Shown: in pieces, positions 1 to 6,792 of the stretch
How the letters are laid out: every line of letters starts with the position of its first letter
Numbering within the stretch: the first letter of the stretch is position 1
Assembly (NCBI GenBank): GCA_964644675.1
Contig: CAZXWK010000058.1
Coordinates: forward strand, 1-9,787
Reading direction: 5' to 3'
From: CAZXWK01 sp964644675
GTDB lineage: Bacteria > Actinomycetota > Coriobacteriia > Anaerosomatales > JAAXUF01
DNA: 9,787 bases
Notes under the pieces: model-generated
What the model was told of the DNA's origin: nothing
Database searches by the model: none
The model's input: the letters and a program-made list of their open reading frames with translations, nothing else
Program-made: the position numbers and the translations under genes

Positions 1-113
1 CGATCGTCGCGCGCGTGAAGGACGACCGGCTGCTGCTCGACCCGCGCACGCTGCTCTCCGCCGCCGAGGAGGACGTGGTCGTCGCGCGTCTGGGCGAGGC
101 GCTGGGGGCGTAG
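1..113 (+). CDS. selA: SelA C-terminus (L-seryl-tRNA(Sec) selenium transferase), 5'-truncated
   Basis: Only the last 36 codons are present, read in the frame beginning at base 3 and ending with TAG at 111-113. The translated tail starts IVARVKDDRLLLDPRTLL and continues with an acidic stretch and a short helix. That is the typical end of SelA: a 'P-V-I-A-R-hydrophilic-LLLD-RT' beta segment followed by an acidic 'E-E-D' and a closing helix. SelA is the PLP enzyme that converts seryl-tRNA(Sec) to selenocysteinyl-tRNA(Sec) using selenophosphate. The assignment rests on this short motif and on selB lying downstream on the same strand; the catalytic domain is outside the window. Two opposite-strand genes separate it from selB, so the usual tight selA-selB arrangement is interrupted. 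Confidence 0.75.
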   Translation, partial: IVARVKDDRLLLDPRTLLSAAEEDVVVARLGEALGA

Positions 114-174
114 GGCTCGAGGAGCGCGAACCCTCGGTCACGAGATTGCGCGGAGGCATCCGACGCGAGCCAAG

Positions 175-1248
175 CTACGCGGTGCGCGGCGCTTCCGTCG
201 GCGAGGAGCGCTGTCCCAGGAGTGCGAAGCGAGCCGGCCCCAGCCGCGCCACCAGGAGCGTGAGCGCGAGCGAGGCTGTGAGCAACAGTGCCCAGCGGAC
301 CGGGATCTGCGCGAGTGACGTCGCCCGGAACAGCGCCGGGAACGTGAGCAGCAGCGGCCAGTGGAACCCGAAGACCCCCATGGTGTTGACGCCCAGGAAT
401 GCGATGGCACGCAGCAGCCAGCCCCTGAGGAGCAGTCGCGAGAACCCGTAGAGCGCGAGGGAGAACAGGGCCGAGGCGAGCATCATGAGCGCCATGATGG
501 GCATGAAGGGGGCCGGTGCCTCGGCGCCCACCCAGAAGGGCGTGCCCTCGATGCGCCAGTATGCCAGCGCGGCCACGCCGAACCCGGCCAAGAAGAGTGG
601 CCACAGTCTCGAGACCGCGTCCTGGCGCCGATCGTCGCAGCGGCCCAGGACGTGGCCGAGTACGAGACACGGGAGCAGCATCCCGGCGTTTCTAATCAGC
701 GTCCAGTACGGGAGGAGCGGCCACAGCAGTCCGAAGACGACCGCGACCGCGCCCAGCGCCCAGCCCCAGCGCTCGAGCGCGCGGACGATGGCGTGCGCGA
801 CGAACAGCGCCCACAGGAACCAGAGCGGCGTCTGCCCGTCGAGGACCCCGAGGACGCCGTTCGGGGTTCCCAGCAGCTGGGCGACGAAGGAGCGGAGCGT
901 GACGCCGCTCCCCGAAGCGGCGGCGGCGAGTGTGGCCACGACCGCGTACAGAACGAGCCACGATCCGAGCGGGACCAGGAGTCGCTCGGCCTTCGTTCGA
1001 ATCGAGATAGTGCGGTTCGCGAAGCCCGAGACGAACGCGAGCACCTGCACGTTGAACAGGTAGAGGAGCGAGTGTGTCGCGACCCGCACGGCTTCACCGT
1101 CAGCTCCGACCGTCGCCTCAGTGACGATGTGCGAGAGGACGACGCCGGCGATCCCGATGCCGCGGTAGGCATCGATCCAGGGTACTCGGCGCACTACCTG
1201 GGTGGCATGAGAGGTTGGGCCGGCAGCGGCCTGTTTGCCAGGGCTCAT
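175..1248 (-). CDS. Acyltransferase-3-type integral membrane protein (fucose 4-O-acetylase-like)
   Basis: The 357-residue product is strongly hydrophobic, with about ten predicted membrane segments by eye. Residues 23-41 (PWIDAYRGIGIAGVVLSHI) match the N-terminal signature of the acyltransferase-3 superfamily: Asp before an R-G-I-A/G-I segment and a conserved His (H40). Further family marks are the 'F-x-S-G-F' stretch at 72-76, PLWFLWALF at 141-149, and 'L-G-V-N-T-M-G-V-F-G-F-H-W-P-L-L' around 285-300, where H296 matches the late conserved His. Members transfer acetyl or other acyl groups to sugars or lipids at the membrane; the substrate here cannot be told. The ATG start is supported by GAGGAG at 1258-1263 on the minus strand, 9 nt upstream. 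It lies between selA and selB on the opposite strand with no obvious functional link to them. The family call is firm; the substrate is unknown. Confidence 0.8.
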   Translation of the reverse strand: MSPGKQAAAGPTSHATQVVRRVPWIDAYRGIGIAGVVLSHIVTEATVGADGEAVRVATHSLLYLFNVQVLAFVSGFANRTISIRTKAERLLVPLGSWLVLYAVVATLAAAASGSGVTLRSFVAQLLGTPNGVLGVLDGQTPLWFLWALFVAHAIVRALERWGWALGAVAVVFGLLWPLLPYWTLIRNAGMLLPCLVLGHVLGRCDDRRQDAVSRLWPLFLAGFGVAALAYWRIEGTPFWVGAEAPAPFMPIMALMMLASALFSLALYGFSRLLLRGWLLRAIAFLGVNTMGVFGFHWPLLLTFPALFRATSLAQIPVRWALLLTASLALTLLVARLGPARFALLGQRSSPTEAPRTA

Positions 1249-1318
1249 CGCGAGACGCTCCTCGTGAAGGGGCGACTGCCGGCTCGCCCAAGATCTCGGT
1301 GCGTGAATCTTTTCTTAA

Positions 1319-1343
1319 CGGAGCTTAGCAAGCACGAGCTCCG
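1319..1343 (-). terminator. Possible stem-loop terminator after the GNAT gene
   Basis: CGGAGCT at 1319-1325 and AGCTCCG at 1337-1343 form a perfect 7-bp stem with an 11-nt loop, 58 bp past the stop codon of the GNAT gene. On the minus strand it is followed by TTAAGAAAAG rather than a clear U tract, so it may be a weak terminator or simply a hairpin in the leader of the acyltransferase gene. The rest of the 1249-1400 interval contains the acyltransferase ribosome binding site and no convincing gene. Confidence 0.35.
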
Positions 1344-1400
1344 CTTGTGAAGCGCTCTCGGAATATCCGCGGCGGCGCTCGGAGCGCTGACCGCGCCGCG

Positions 1401-1907
1401 CTACCCGCGTGGCAGCAGCTTCGCGAGCAGCAGCACGTCCACCGGCTCGCCGTCGACCATGACCGCCTCTCGCAGGACGCCTTCGTCCTCGAATCCCAGG
1501 CGGCGGTAGAGCGCGATCGCGCTGGGGTTGTTCGCGAATGCGTACAGCTGCAGGCGCGTGACGCCGTGCTCGGGTGCCCAAGCGAAGAGCTCGTCGAAGA
1601 GTCGCGTGCCAAGGCCCTGCCCGCGGTAGCCTCCCAGGATCGAGATGCCGATCTCGGCGGAGTGCGCTTCTTGGGCGAACGAGCCGCCCGCCACGCCCAG
1701 GACGCCCACGATCCGGCCGTCGTCCTCGGCCACGAAGAGCTCGGCGTTGTCGGCCTCGGTGTGCTTGCGGACGAACGCGGCCTCCTCGTCGAACGAGGGC
1801 AGCGGGCGCTCGAAGATGCCGGGGAGCTTCTCGGCGAGGAGGAGTTCGTAGTAGTCGAGCAGCGCCTGTGTGTCGTCGATCGTCGCGGTGCGGATGGTGG
1901 GCTCCAC
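1401..1907 (-). CDS. GNAT-family N-acetyltransferase
   Basis: The 168-residue length is typical of a single-domain GNAT enzyme. The acetyl-CoA pyrophosphate-binding loop (motif A, R/Q-x-x-G-x-G/A) is visible as YRGQGLGTRLFDELF at 94-108. Motif B follows as NNPSAIALYRRLGFEDEGVL at 126-145. The closing segment, with a conserved 'D-G-E-P-V-D' and a hydrophobic strand, resembles RimJ/RimL- and SpeG-like members. It should transfer an acetyl group from acetyl-CoA to an amine (protein N-terminus, polyamine, antibiotic or similar); the acceptor cannot be deduced. The start is GTG (1905-1907), with GGAGG about 5 nt upstream. It is divergent from selB and separated from it by about 85 bp. Family confidence is high; substrate unknown. 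Confidence 0.88.
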   Translation of the reverse strand: MEPTIRTATIDDTQALLDYYELLLAEKLPGIFERPLPSFDEEAAFVRKHTEADNAELFVAEDDGRIVGVLGVAGGSFAQEAHSAEIGISILGGYRGQGLGTRLFDELFAWAPEHGVTRLQLYAFANNPSAIALYRRLGFEDEGVLREAVMVDGEPVDVLLLAKLLPRG

Positions 1908-1944
1908 GTGCTCCTCCGCAGGTAGGGGGCGGTTCGTGCGGGTA

Positions 1945-1950
1945 ATGATA
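1945..1950 (-). promoter_or_regulatory. Candidate -10 element for the GNAT gene in the GNAT/selB divergent region
   Basis: On the minus strand bases 1950-1945 read TATCAT, five of six matches to the consensus -10 box, about 40 nt upstream of the GTG start. It sits in an AT-richer pocket of an otherwise GC-rich spacer (1908-1992) and inside a short GGTA...TACC inverted repeat (1941-1957). No good -35 box is visible. The selB promoter must lie in the same spacer if selB has its own, but I could not place it. Confidence 0.3.
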
Positions 1951-1992
1951 CGCTACCGACGCCGCTGGCCCCGAAGGAAGGAAACGCCCTTC

Positions 1993-4052
1993 ATGCCCTC
2001 GCTCGTGCTGGGAACCGCAGGTCACATCGACCACGGAAAGTCGGCTCTGGTCAAGGCGCTGACCGGCACCGATCCGGACCGCCTGCCCGAGGAGAAGGAG
2101 CGCGGCGTCACGATCGAGCTGGGCTTCGCTCGGCTCGCATTGCCGAGTGGGCGGACGATGGGGGTCGTCGACGTTCCCGGCCACGAGAAGTTCGTGCGGC
2201 AGATGGTGGCGGGCGCAACCGGCATCGACGTGGTCATGCTGGTGGTCGCTGCCGACGACGGCGTGATGCCGCAGACCCGGGAACACCTCGCGATCATCGA
2301 CCTGCTCGGCATCGACGAAGGCGTGGTCGCGCTCACCAAGTCCGACCTTGCCGACCCCGAGTGGCTCGAACTCGTCCGCGCGGACATCGAGCGGCTGCTC
2401 GAGGGCACCACGCTCGAAGGCGCTCCCATCGTCGCCGTCAGCGCGAAGACCGGCGACGGGCTGCCCGAGCTGCTTGCGACCCTCGACGAGCTCGCGAGCG
2501 AGACCAAGGCGCGCCAGGCGAACCTGCCCATGCGCCTTCCGGTCGACCGCGTCTTCACCATCGCCGGTGCGGGCACGGTGGTGACCGGCACCATGTGGTC
2601 GGGGACCGCGAGCCGCGACGACGCCGTCGAGGTCTACCCGAGCGGCATCACCGGCCGCGTCCGCGGCGTGCAGGTGCACTCCGAGACCGTCGACAAGGCC
2701 CAGGCCGGCCAGCGCGTCGCGATGAACCTCGCCGGCATCGAGCGCGACGAGATCTCGCGCGGCGACGTGGTCGCGGCCCCCGGCACGCTCACCGTCACCG
2801 ACCGCTTCGACGCGCGCTTCACGTACCTGGGCACGCCCGGCGACGAGCGCCCGTTCGAGAGCGGCGCGCGCGTGCACGTGAACCACGGCACCCGCGAGGT
2901 CCTGGGCCGCGTGCTGCTCATGGACGCCGAGAAGCTCGCCCCGGGCGAGTCGGGCCTCGCGCAGATCCGCCTCGAGGAGCCGCTCGCGCCCCGTTACGAC
3001 GACCGCTTCATCGTCCGCAGCTACTCGCCCGTCTACACCGTGGGCGGCGGCGTCGTGCTCGATGCGCTCCCGCCGCGCCGCACCACCTTGCGTCCGCACG
3101 AGCGCGAGCTGCTCGACGCGCTGCTCGCCCACGACCTGTCGAGCGCGGCGGTCGGCCTGCTCGCGAGCCGCGGCCTGCCGATGACCTCGGCCGAGGTCGC
3201 TGCCGCGCTGGGAGTGCCGCGCGCGCAGGTGGCCGACGAGCTCAACCGCGCGAAGCTCGATCGCCTGAAGGTGGGCAGCGAGACCGCGTTCATCACCGCC
3301 GAGGCGCTCGAGACCCTACTGGGCGCGACCGAGCGCGAGCTCCTCGCGTTCCACGACGCGAATCCCAAGGCCACCGGCGTCGCCACCTCGGCGCTGCGCG
3401 ACCTCGTCGACCGGCGCCTCGCCCCGCGTGCCTTCGACGCCGTGCTTGAGGTCGCGAGCGAACGCGGGCTCGCCACCGTCGAGGCCGGGCAGGCCCGCCA
3501 CCCCAAGGCCGCCGTGAGCGCGCTCGCCGNNNNNNNNNNNNNNNNNNNNNNNNNNNNNNNNNNNNNNNNNNNNNNNNNNNNNNNNNNNNNNNNNNNNNNN
3601 NNNNNNNNNNNNNNNNNNNNNNNNNNNNNACCGTCGAGGCCGGGCAGGCCCGCCACCCCAAGGCCGCCGTGAGCGCGCTCGCCGCCGAGCAGGCCGCGAC
3701 CGACGCGCTGCTCCCGCTCATCGAGCGCCAGGGCCTCGCGCCCGAGAGTGTCACCGAACTCGCCGCCGAGACGGGCGTCGACGTCGGCACCGCGCGCAAG
3801 GTACTCGGCCGCCTCGCGAACGAGGGCGCGATCGTGCGCATCAACAGCGAGCTGCACTTCTCGGCGGGGGCGATCGCGGGGGCTCGCGAGGCGCTGACCG
3901 CGCACCTGACGGCGCATCCGGAGGGCGCGACCGCGGCACAGCTGCGAGACGCTCTGGGTGTGAGCCGCAAGTACGCGATCCCGCTGCTCGAGTACTTCGA
4001 CGCGCAGGGGCTCACCAGGCGCGACGGCGACCTGCGCGTGCTGCGCGGCTAG
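1993..4052 (+). CDS. selB: SelB, selenocysteine-specific translation elongation factor (interrupted by an assembly gap)
   Basis: SelB is a GTPase that delivers selenocysteinyl-tRNA to UGA codons marked by a SECIS element. All GTPase motifs are visible: G1 GHIDHGKS at 10-17, G2 Thr in RGVTI at 38-41, G3 DVPGH at 60-64, G4 TKSD at 115-118 and G5 SAKT at 150-153. EF-Tu-like beta-barrel domains follow, then winged-helix repeats from about residue 385. The C-terminal winged helix, with SRKYAIPLLEYFDAQGLTRR, is diagnostic; this part binds SECIS RNA. The ATG at 1993 is preferred over upstream in-frame starts because GTPase homology begins there (MPSLVLGTAGHIDHGK) and AAGGAAGG lies at 1974-1981. The gene is crossed by 100 N (3530-3629), which as written shifts the frame. 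Merging the identical 55-mers on either side restores one frame of 634 residues, a normal SelB length. The stop overlaps the kinase stop on the other strand. Confidence 0.95.
3475..3529 (+). repeat. 55-bp duplicate, left copy flanking the assembly gap
   Basis: The last 55 bases before the N run (starting ACCGTCGAGGCCGGGC) are identical to the first 55 bases after it. This is read as two contig ends sharing one k-mer-length overlap, not as a biological repeat. Confidence 0.95.
3530..3629. other. Assembly gap (100 N)
   Basis: Exactly 100 N separate two contigs inside selB. A round number of 100 is a common placeholder for unknown gap length. The flanking 55-bp identity suggests the true gap length is negative, meaning the contigs overlap by 55 bp. 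Confidence 0.98.
3630..3684 (+). repeat. 55-bp duplicate, right copy flanking the assembly gap
   Basis: This is the exact copy of 3475-3529. Deleting one copy plus the N run (155 bases) keeps selB in frame: codons begin at positions 1 mod 3 before the gap and 0 mod 3 after it, which is what a 155-base removal requires. Confidence 0.95.
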
Positions 4053-5458
4053 ATCGGCTCGACGATCCGCGGCAGCTCGACGGTGAAGCGGGCGCCGGTC
4101 GGCGAGATGTTCTCGGCGGTGATGGTGCCGTCGTGCACGTCGACCAGGCGCTTGGCGATCGCGAGGCCGAGCCCCGCGCCGCCCGAGTCCGCCGGGCGCG
4201 GCCCCTGCGCGCGGAAGAAGCGGTCGAAGATGCGCGCGAGGTCGGCTGCGGGGATACCCGGGCCGTCGTCGGTGACGCTCACCCGCGCTCGGTTGCCGAC
4301 GCCCACGCACGCGAGCGTGATGGTGCCGCCGTCGCCGGTGTGAGCGACCGCGTTCTTCACGATGTTGAGCAGCATCTGCTCGAGCAGGTCGGGGTTGCCC
4401 TCGACCCACAGCCCCGGAGCGCCCTCGACCTTGATGGTGCGGTCGCCCAGCGCGCGGGCCTTGGCGGCGACCTCGTCGAGGAGCGTGCGCACTTCGAGCG
4501 GCTGGAAGGTGCGCGCGGCGCCTTCCAACCTCGCGAGCGACAGCAGCTCGTCGAGGAGCCGAGTCATGCGCGCGGACTCGGCGTCGATGATCGCGAGCGA
4601 TTCGTCGGCGTCGGCCTGACAGATCGACTGGCTCCGCAGCAGCTCGATGTTGCCGCGCACGATCGCGACGGGGGTGCGCAGCTCGTGGCTCGCGTCGGCG
4701 ACGAAGCGGCGCTGGTCCTCGTAGGAGCGCTCGAGGCGTCCGAGCATCGCGTTGAGCGAGTCGGCGAGCGAGCCCAGCTCGTCGGCCGGGCCGTCGTAGG
4801 CGATGCGCCCGCCGGGCGACGCGTGCGTGATGCCGGCGGCATCGACCGCCATGCGCCGCAGCGGGCTGAGCGCTCCGCGCGCCGCCCACACCGAGAGCAG
4901 TGCGCCCACCAGGACGACGAAGAAGCCGGCGGCCGCCAGCGCGAGCGCAACCTGCGTGGCGACCTGTTGCGACGCGCTCGCGGGCAGCGCCGCCTGGAAG
5001 AGGCCGACGCGCGCCCCGGTCGAGCTGACGATGGGGGTGGACAGGACGCGGTACGCCGTCCCGTCGAGGTGCACGTCCGAGTAGCCGGCCACCGAGGCCG
5101 TCGGCTCCTGGGCCGGGCGGTTGTCCGACGCCTTCTCGACGCTGACCGCGGAGTTGGAGAGGATGCGGCCTCCCGCGAGCACCAGCAGGATCGGGTCGGG
5201 CCCCGAGAGCGGGATCACGCGCTTCTGGAGGTATGCGCGGGAGGCGTCCACCAGCCCGGTCGAGTCGGCCGAACCAGCCATCGCAGCGCCGTAGGCCTGC
5301 GCCTCGTTGAGCAGCGTCCGGTCCACCGAGGCGTTGAGGTTGCGCAGCGTCGCGACGTACGCGATCGCGCACAGCAGCGCCACGCCGACGACCAGCACCG
5401 ACAGCGTCGAGAGCGCGACTCGGGCGCTCGCCGAGAGGCGCACCCTACGCGCGGACAC
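4049..5458 (-). CDS. Membrane sensor histidine kinase (HAMP-HisKA-HATPase)
   Basis: The 469-residue product has the classic EnvZ/PhoR-like layout. A first membrane helix lies at about 16-36 and an extracytoplasmic sensor region at about 37-170. A second helix at about 171-192 leads into a HAMP linker to about 245. The dimerisation/phosphoacceptor domain has the H box SHELRTP at 257-263 (phosphorylated His 258). The ATP-binding domain shows the N box NIVKNAVAH (365-373), G1 DDGPGIP (397-403), F box RFFRA (413-417) and G2 GGAGLGLAIAK (426-436). The GTG start overlaps the end of the response regulator by 14 nt, with GGAG 9 nt upstream, so the two are translationally coupled and are cognate partners. 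The sensor region contains no cysteines or CxxCH, so it gives no hint of haem or metal sensing. The signal is unknown. The gene converges on selB. Confidence 0.95.
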   Translation of the reverse strand: MSARRVRLSASARVALSTLSVLVVGVALLCAIAYVATLRNLNASVDRTLLNEAQAYGAAMAGSADSTGLVDASRAYLQKRVIPLSGPDPILLVLAGGRILSNSAVSVEKASDNRPAQEPTASVAGYSDVHLDGTAYRVLSTPIVSSTGARVGLFQAALPASASQQVATQVALALAAAGFFVVLVGALLSVWAARGALSPLRRMAVDAAGITHASPGGRIAYDGPADELGSLADSLNAMLGRLERSYEDQRRFVADASHELRTPVAIVRGNIELLRSQSICQADADESLAIIDAESARMTRLLDELLSLARLEGAARTFQPLEVRTLLDEVAAKARALGDRTIKVEGAPGLWVEGNPDLLEQMLLNIVKNAVAHTGDGGTITLACVGVGNRARVSVTDDGPGIPAADLARIFDRFFRAQGPRPADSGGAGLGLAIAKRLVDVHDGTITAENISPTGARFTVELPRIVEPI

Positions 5459-6113
5459 GATAGCCGGCTCCGCGCACCGTCTCGATGACCGACGGCTCGT
5501 CGGGCCGGTCGAGCTTGCGGCGCAGGTAGCTCACGTAGACGTCGACCACGTTGCTGCCGGCGTCGAAGTCGATCCCCCACACCGAGTCGAGGATCTGCTG
5601 TCGGGTGAGGACCTGTCCGGCATGCCGCATCAGGTACTCGAGCAACGTGAACTCGCGGCTCGGCAGGTCTGCCGAGATGTCGTCGCCGCGGCTAGCCACG
5701 CGCGTCTTGGTGTCGAGCTTGAGGTCGCCGACCACGAGCTCGCGCGCGGACGCGGCGCCCTGGCGCGCGTTGGCCCGGACGCGGGCGGCGAGCTCGGCGA
5801 ACGCGAACGGCTTGACCAGGTAGTCGTCGGCGCCCGCATCGAGCAGCTCGACCTTGTCGTCGATCTCGCCCAGCGCGCTCACCACGATCACGGGCACGTC
5901 GGGGCGCACCACGCGGATGTTCTTGAGCACGTCGAGGCCGTTGCCGTCGGGCAGGAGGAGGTCGAGCAGGATCAGGTCGAAGTCGTACGTCGTGCCCAAC
6001 CCGATGGCGTCAGCCGCGGTGGCGGCGCGCTCGACGGTGTGACCTTCCGCGGACAGACCCTTCACGACGAACGAAGCGATGCTGTCCTCGTCTTCGACCA
6101 CGAGAATGCGCAC
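5445..6113 (-). CDS. OmpR/PhoB-family response regulator
   Basis: The 222-residue product has a complete receiver domain (about 1-115). The acidic pocket is E7/D8, the phosphoacceptor is D51, the switch residue is S79 and the conserved Lys is K101 in LVKPF. A winged-helix DNA-binding domain (about 125-222) shows the family signatures LPSREFTLLEYLMRHAGQVL and VDVYVSYLRRKLD, and ends ETVRGAGYR. It should bind direct repeats with 11-bp spacing once phosphorylated by the overlapping kinase. Start is GTG at 6111-6113, with AGGGAG (6120-6125) 6 nt upstream. It follows the small membrane protein gene after 13 nt, so it belongs to that operon. Regulators with this domain plan often autoregulate, and matching repeats occur upstream of the operon and of the neighbouring cytochrome gene. 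Confidence 0.96.
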   Translation of the reverse strand: MRILVVEDEDSIASFVVKGLSAEGHTVERAATAADAIGLGTTYDFDLILLDLLLPDGNGLDVLKNIRVVRPDVPVIVVSALGEIDDKVELLDAGADDYLVKPFAFAELAARVRANARQGAASARELVVGDLKLDTKTRVASRGDDISADLPSREFTLLEYLMRHAGQVLTRQQILDSVWGIDFDAGSNVVDVYVSYLRRKLDRPDEPSVIETVRGAGYRVRA

Positions 6114-6126
6114 GGGAGTCTCCCTG

Positions 6127-6630
6127 CTAGTGGGAACCGGTCGAGGACTCCCGCTCCGTGAGCACCTTGCTCGCGCTCTTGGCGGTCACGGACTGGGTCG
6201 AGAAGCCCTCGCTCTTCTTCTTGTCCCCATCATGACCGTCTTCGTTGTCGTCTTCGTCGCGAAGATTGGGCGTGACGACCTCGCGCTGTTCCCCATCGCC
6301 CGAGGACGCGGCGGACGTCTTGCTCGCCGAGCCGCGCTTCCTCGCCCTCGCCGAGACGCCCGAGTCCGCTCCGTCCGACCCACCGGTTGCGGCCTCGTCA
6401 CTCGACTTGGAGTCCGAGGCGGGCTTCTCGGCGGCGGGGGAGACGGCGGGGGAGACGGCTGCCGCGGCGGCGCTCGCTGCGGCAGCGGCGCTCGCGGTCG
6501 GACGGTCGGTGACGACGGTCGGGATCGTGGGAGCTACCGGGCGACCCCCGTCCTTGGCGACGGCGAAAGCGACCGTCCCCAGAACCAGGGCGATCGCTCC
6601 GATCACTATCCACCAGACGTACCGCTTCAC
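6127..6630 (-). CDS. Single-pass membrane protein with Ala/Ser-rich low-complexity and charged tail; function unknown
   Basis: I do not recognise a family. The 167-residue product starts VKRYVWWIVIGAIALVLGTV, a positively charged end followed by one hydrophobic helix (about 4-25). This looks like a membrane anchor or uncleaved signal. The rest is low complexity: a Pro/Thr segment, an Ala-rich run near residues 45-65, Ser/Asp-rich and Lys/Arg patches, then an acidic stretch around D-E-D-D-N-E-D and a Ser/Thr-rich end. There are no cysteines. GTG at 6628-6630 is chosen because GGGAG sits 6 nt upstream (6637-6641). The longer reading from GTG at 6654 has no ribosome binding site and would start within a few bases of the proposed -10 box. 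It is the first gene of the two-component operon, so it may be an envelope accessory or a target of that system; this is inference. Confidence 0.7.
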   Translation of the reverse strand: MKRYVWWIVIGAIALVLGTVAFAVAKDGGRPVAPTIPTVVTDRPTASAAAAASAAAAAVSPAVSPAAEKPASDSKSSDEAATGGSDGADSGVSARARKRGSASKTSAASSGDGEQREVVTPNLRDEDDNEDGHDGDKKKSEGFSTQSVTAKSASKVLTERESSTGSH

Positions 6631-6636
6631 GTTTCG

Positions 6637-6641
6637 CTCCC
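6637..6641 (-). promoter_or_regulatory. Ribosome binding site that decides the start of the small membrane protein
   Basis: GGGAG on the minus strand lies 6 nt before the GTG at 6630. No comparable site precedes the alternative GTG at 6654, so the shorter start is preferred. Confidence 0.65.
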
Positions 6642-6654
6642 GCCCATCGAACAC

Positions 6655-6660
6655 AGTCTA
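6655..6660 (-). promoter_or_regulatory. Candidate -10 box of the two-component operon
   Basis: The minus strand reads TAGACT here (TAnnnT type). It lies 16 bp downstream of TTCTCA, which overlaps the operon-proximal GTGAG/CTCAC repeat. This is the arrangement seen at PhoB-type activated promoters, where the activator box replaces the -35 element. The predicted transcript would start near 6648, leaving a leader of about 18 nt before the GTG at 6630. Confidence 0.45.
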
Positions 6661-6675
6661 CGATTCCGCTCCGCG

Positions 6676-6702
6676 GTGAGAAGCGCGTGAGCCTCTCGTG
6701 AG
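6676..6702 (-). promoter_or_regulatory. Three 11-bp-phased direct repeats, putative OmpR/PhoB-type operator
   Basis: GTGAG occurs at 6676-6680, 6687-6691 and 6698-6702 on the + strand (CTCAC on the minus strand). The spacing is exactly 11 bp each time, and the first and third copies extend to GTGAGAA. Direct repeats one helical turn apart are the classical binding layout for OmpR/PhoB-type regulators. The site lies directly upstream of the operon encoding such a regulator, so autoregulation is the simplest reading. The spacing is seen in the sequence; the binding is inferred. Confidence 0.6.
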
Positions 6703-6737
6703 AAAGCTCTCATCTCCGCACTAAGCTTGCGAGCGCG

Positions 6738-6783
6738 GACCGGCCGGTCGGAGCGGTACGCGCGCGGGGCACGTACCGCTCCG
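6738..6783 (-). terminator. Strong stem-loop after the 611-aa cytochrome gene, with adjoining palindrome
   Basis: CGGAGCGGTACG (6749-6760) and CGTACCGCTCCG (6772-6783) form a perfect 12-bp stem with an 11-nt loop, starting about 10 nt past the cytochrome stop codon. A second perfect palindrome, GACCGGCCGGTC, occupies 6738-6749. There is no U tract, so the site would be a non-canonical intrinsic terminator of the sort often proposed in high-GC bacteria. Its placement between the cytochrome and the next operon fits transcription termination. Confidence 0.65.
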
Positions 6784-6792
6784 GGGAGGGAG

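Noticed and set aside
114..174. GGCTCG (114-119) and CGAGCC (166-171) as a terminator between selA and the acyltransferase
   Set aside because: The stem is 6 bp with a 46-nt loop and no U tract on either strand. This could occur by chance in GC-rich DNA.
1..1992. A tRNA-Sec gene near selA/selB
   Set aside because: No stretch with an extended acceptor stem, T-arm and long variable arm was found in the non-coding intervals, which are short.
1315..3132. Long minus-strand open frame opposite selB
   Set aside because: It has no start signal or domains. It overlaps selB, which has complete GTPase motifs, and runs through the GNAT gene in a different frame.
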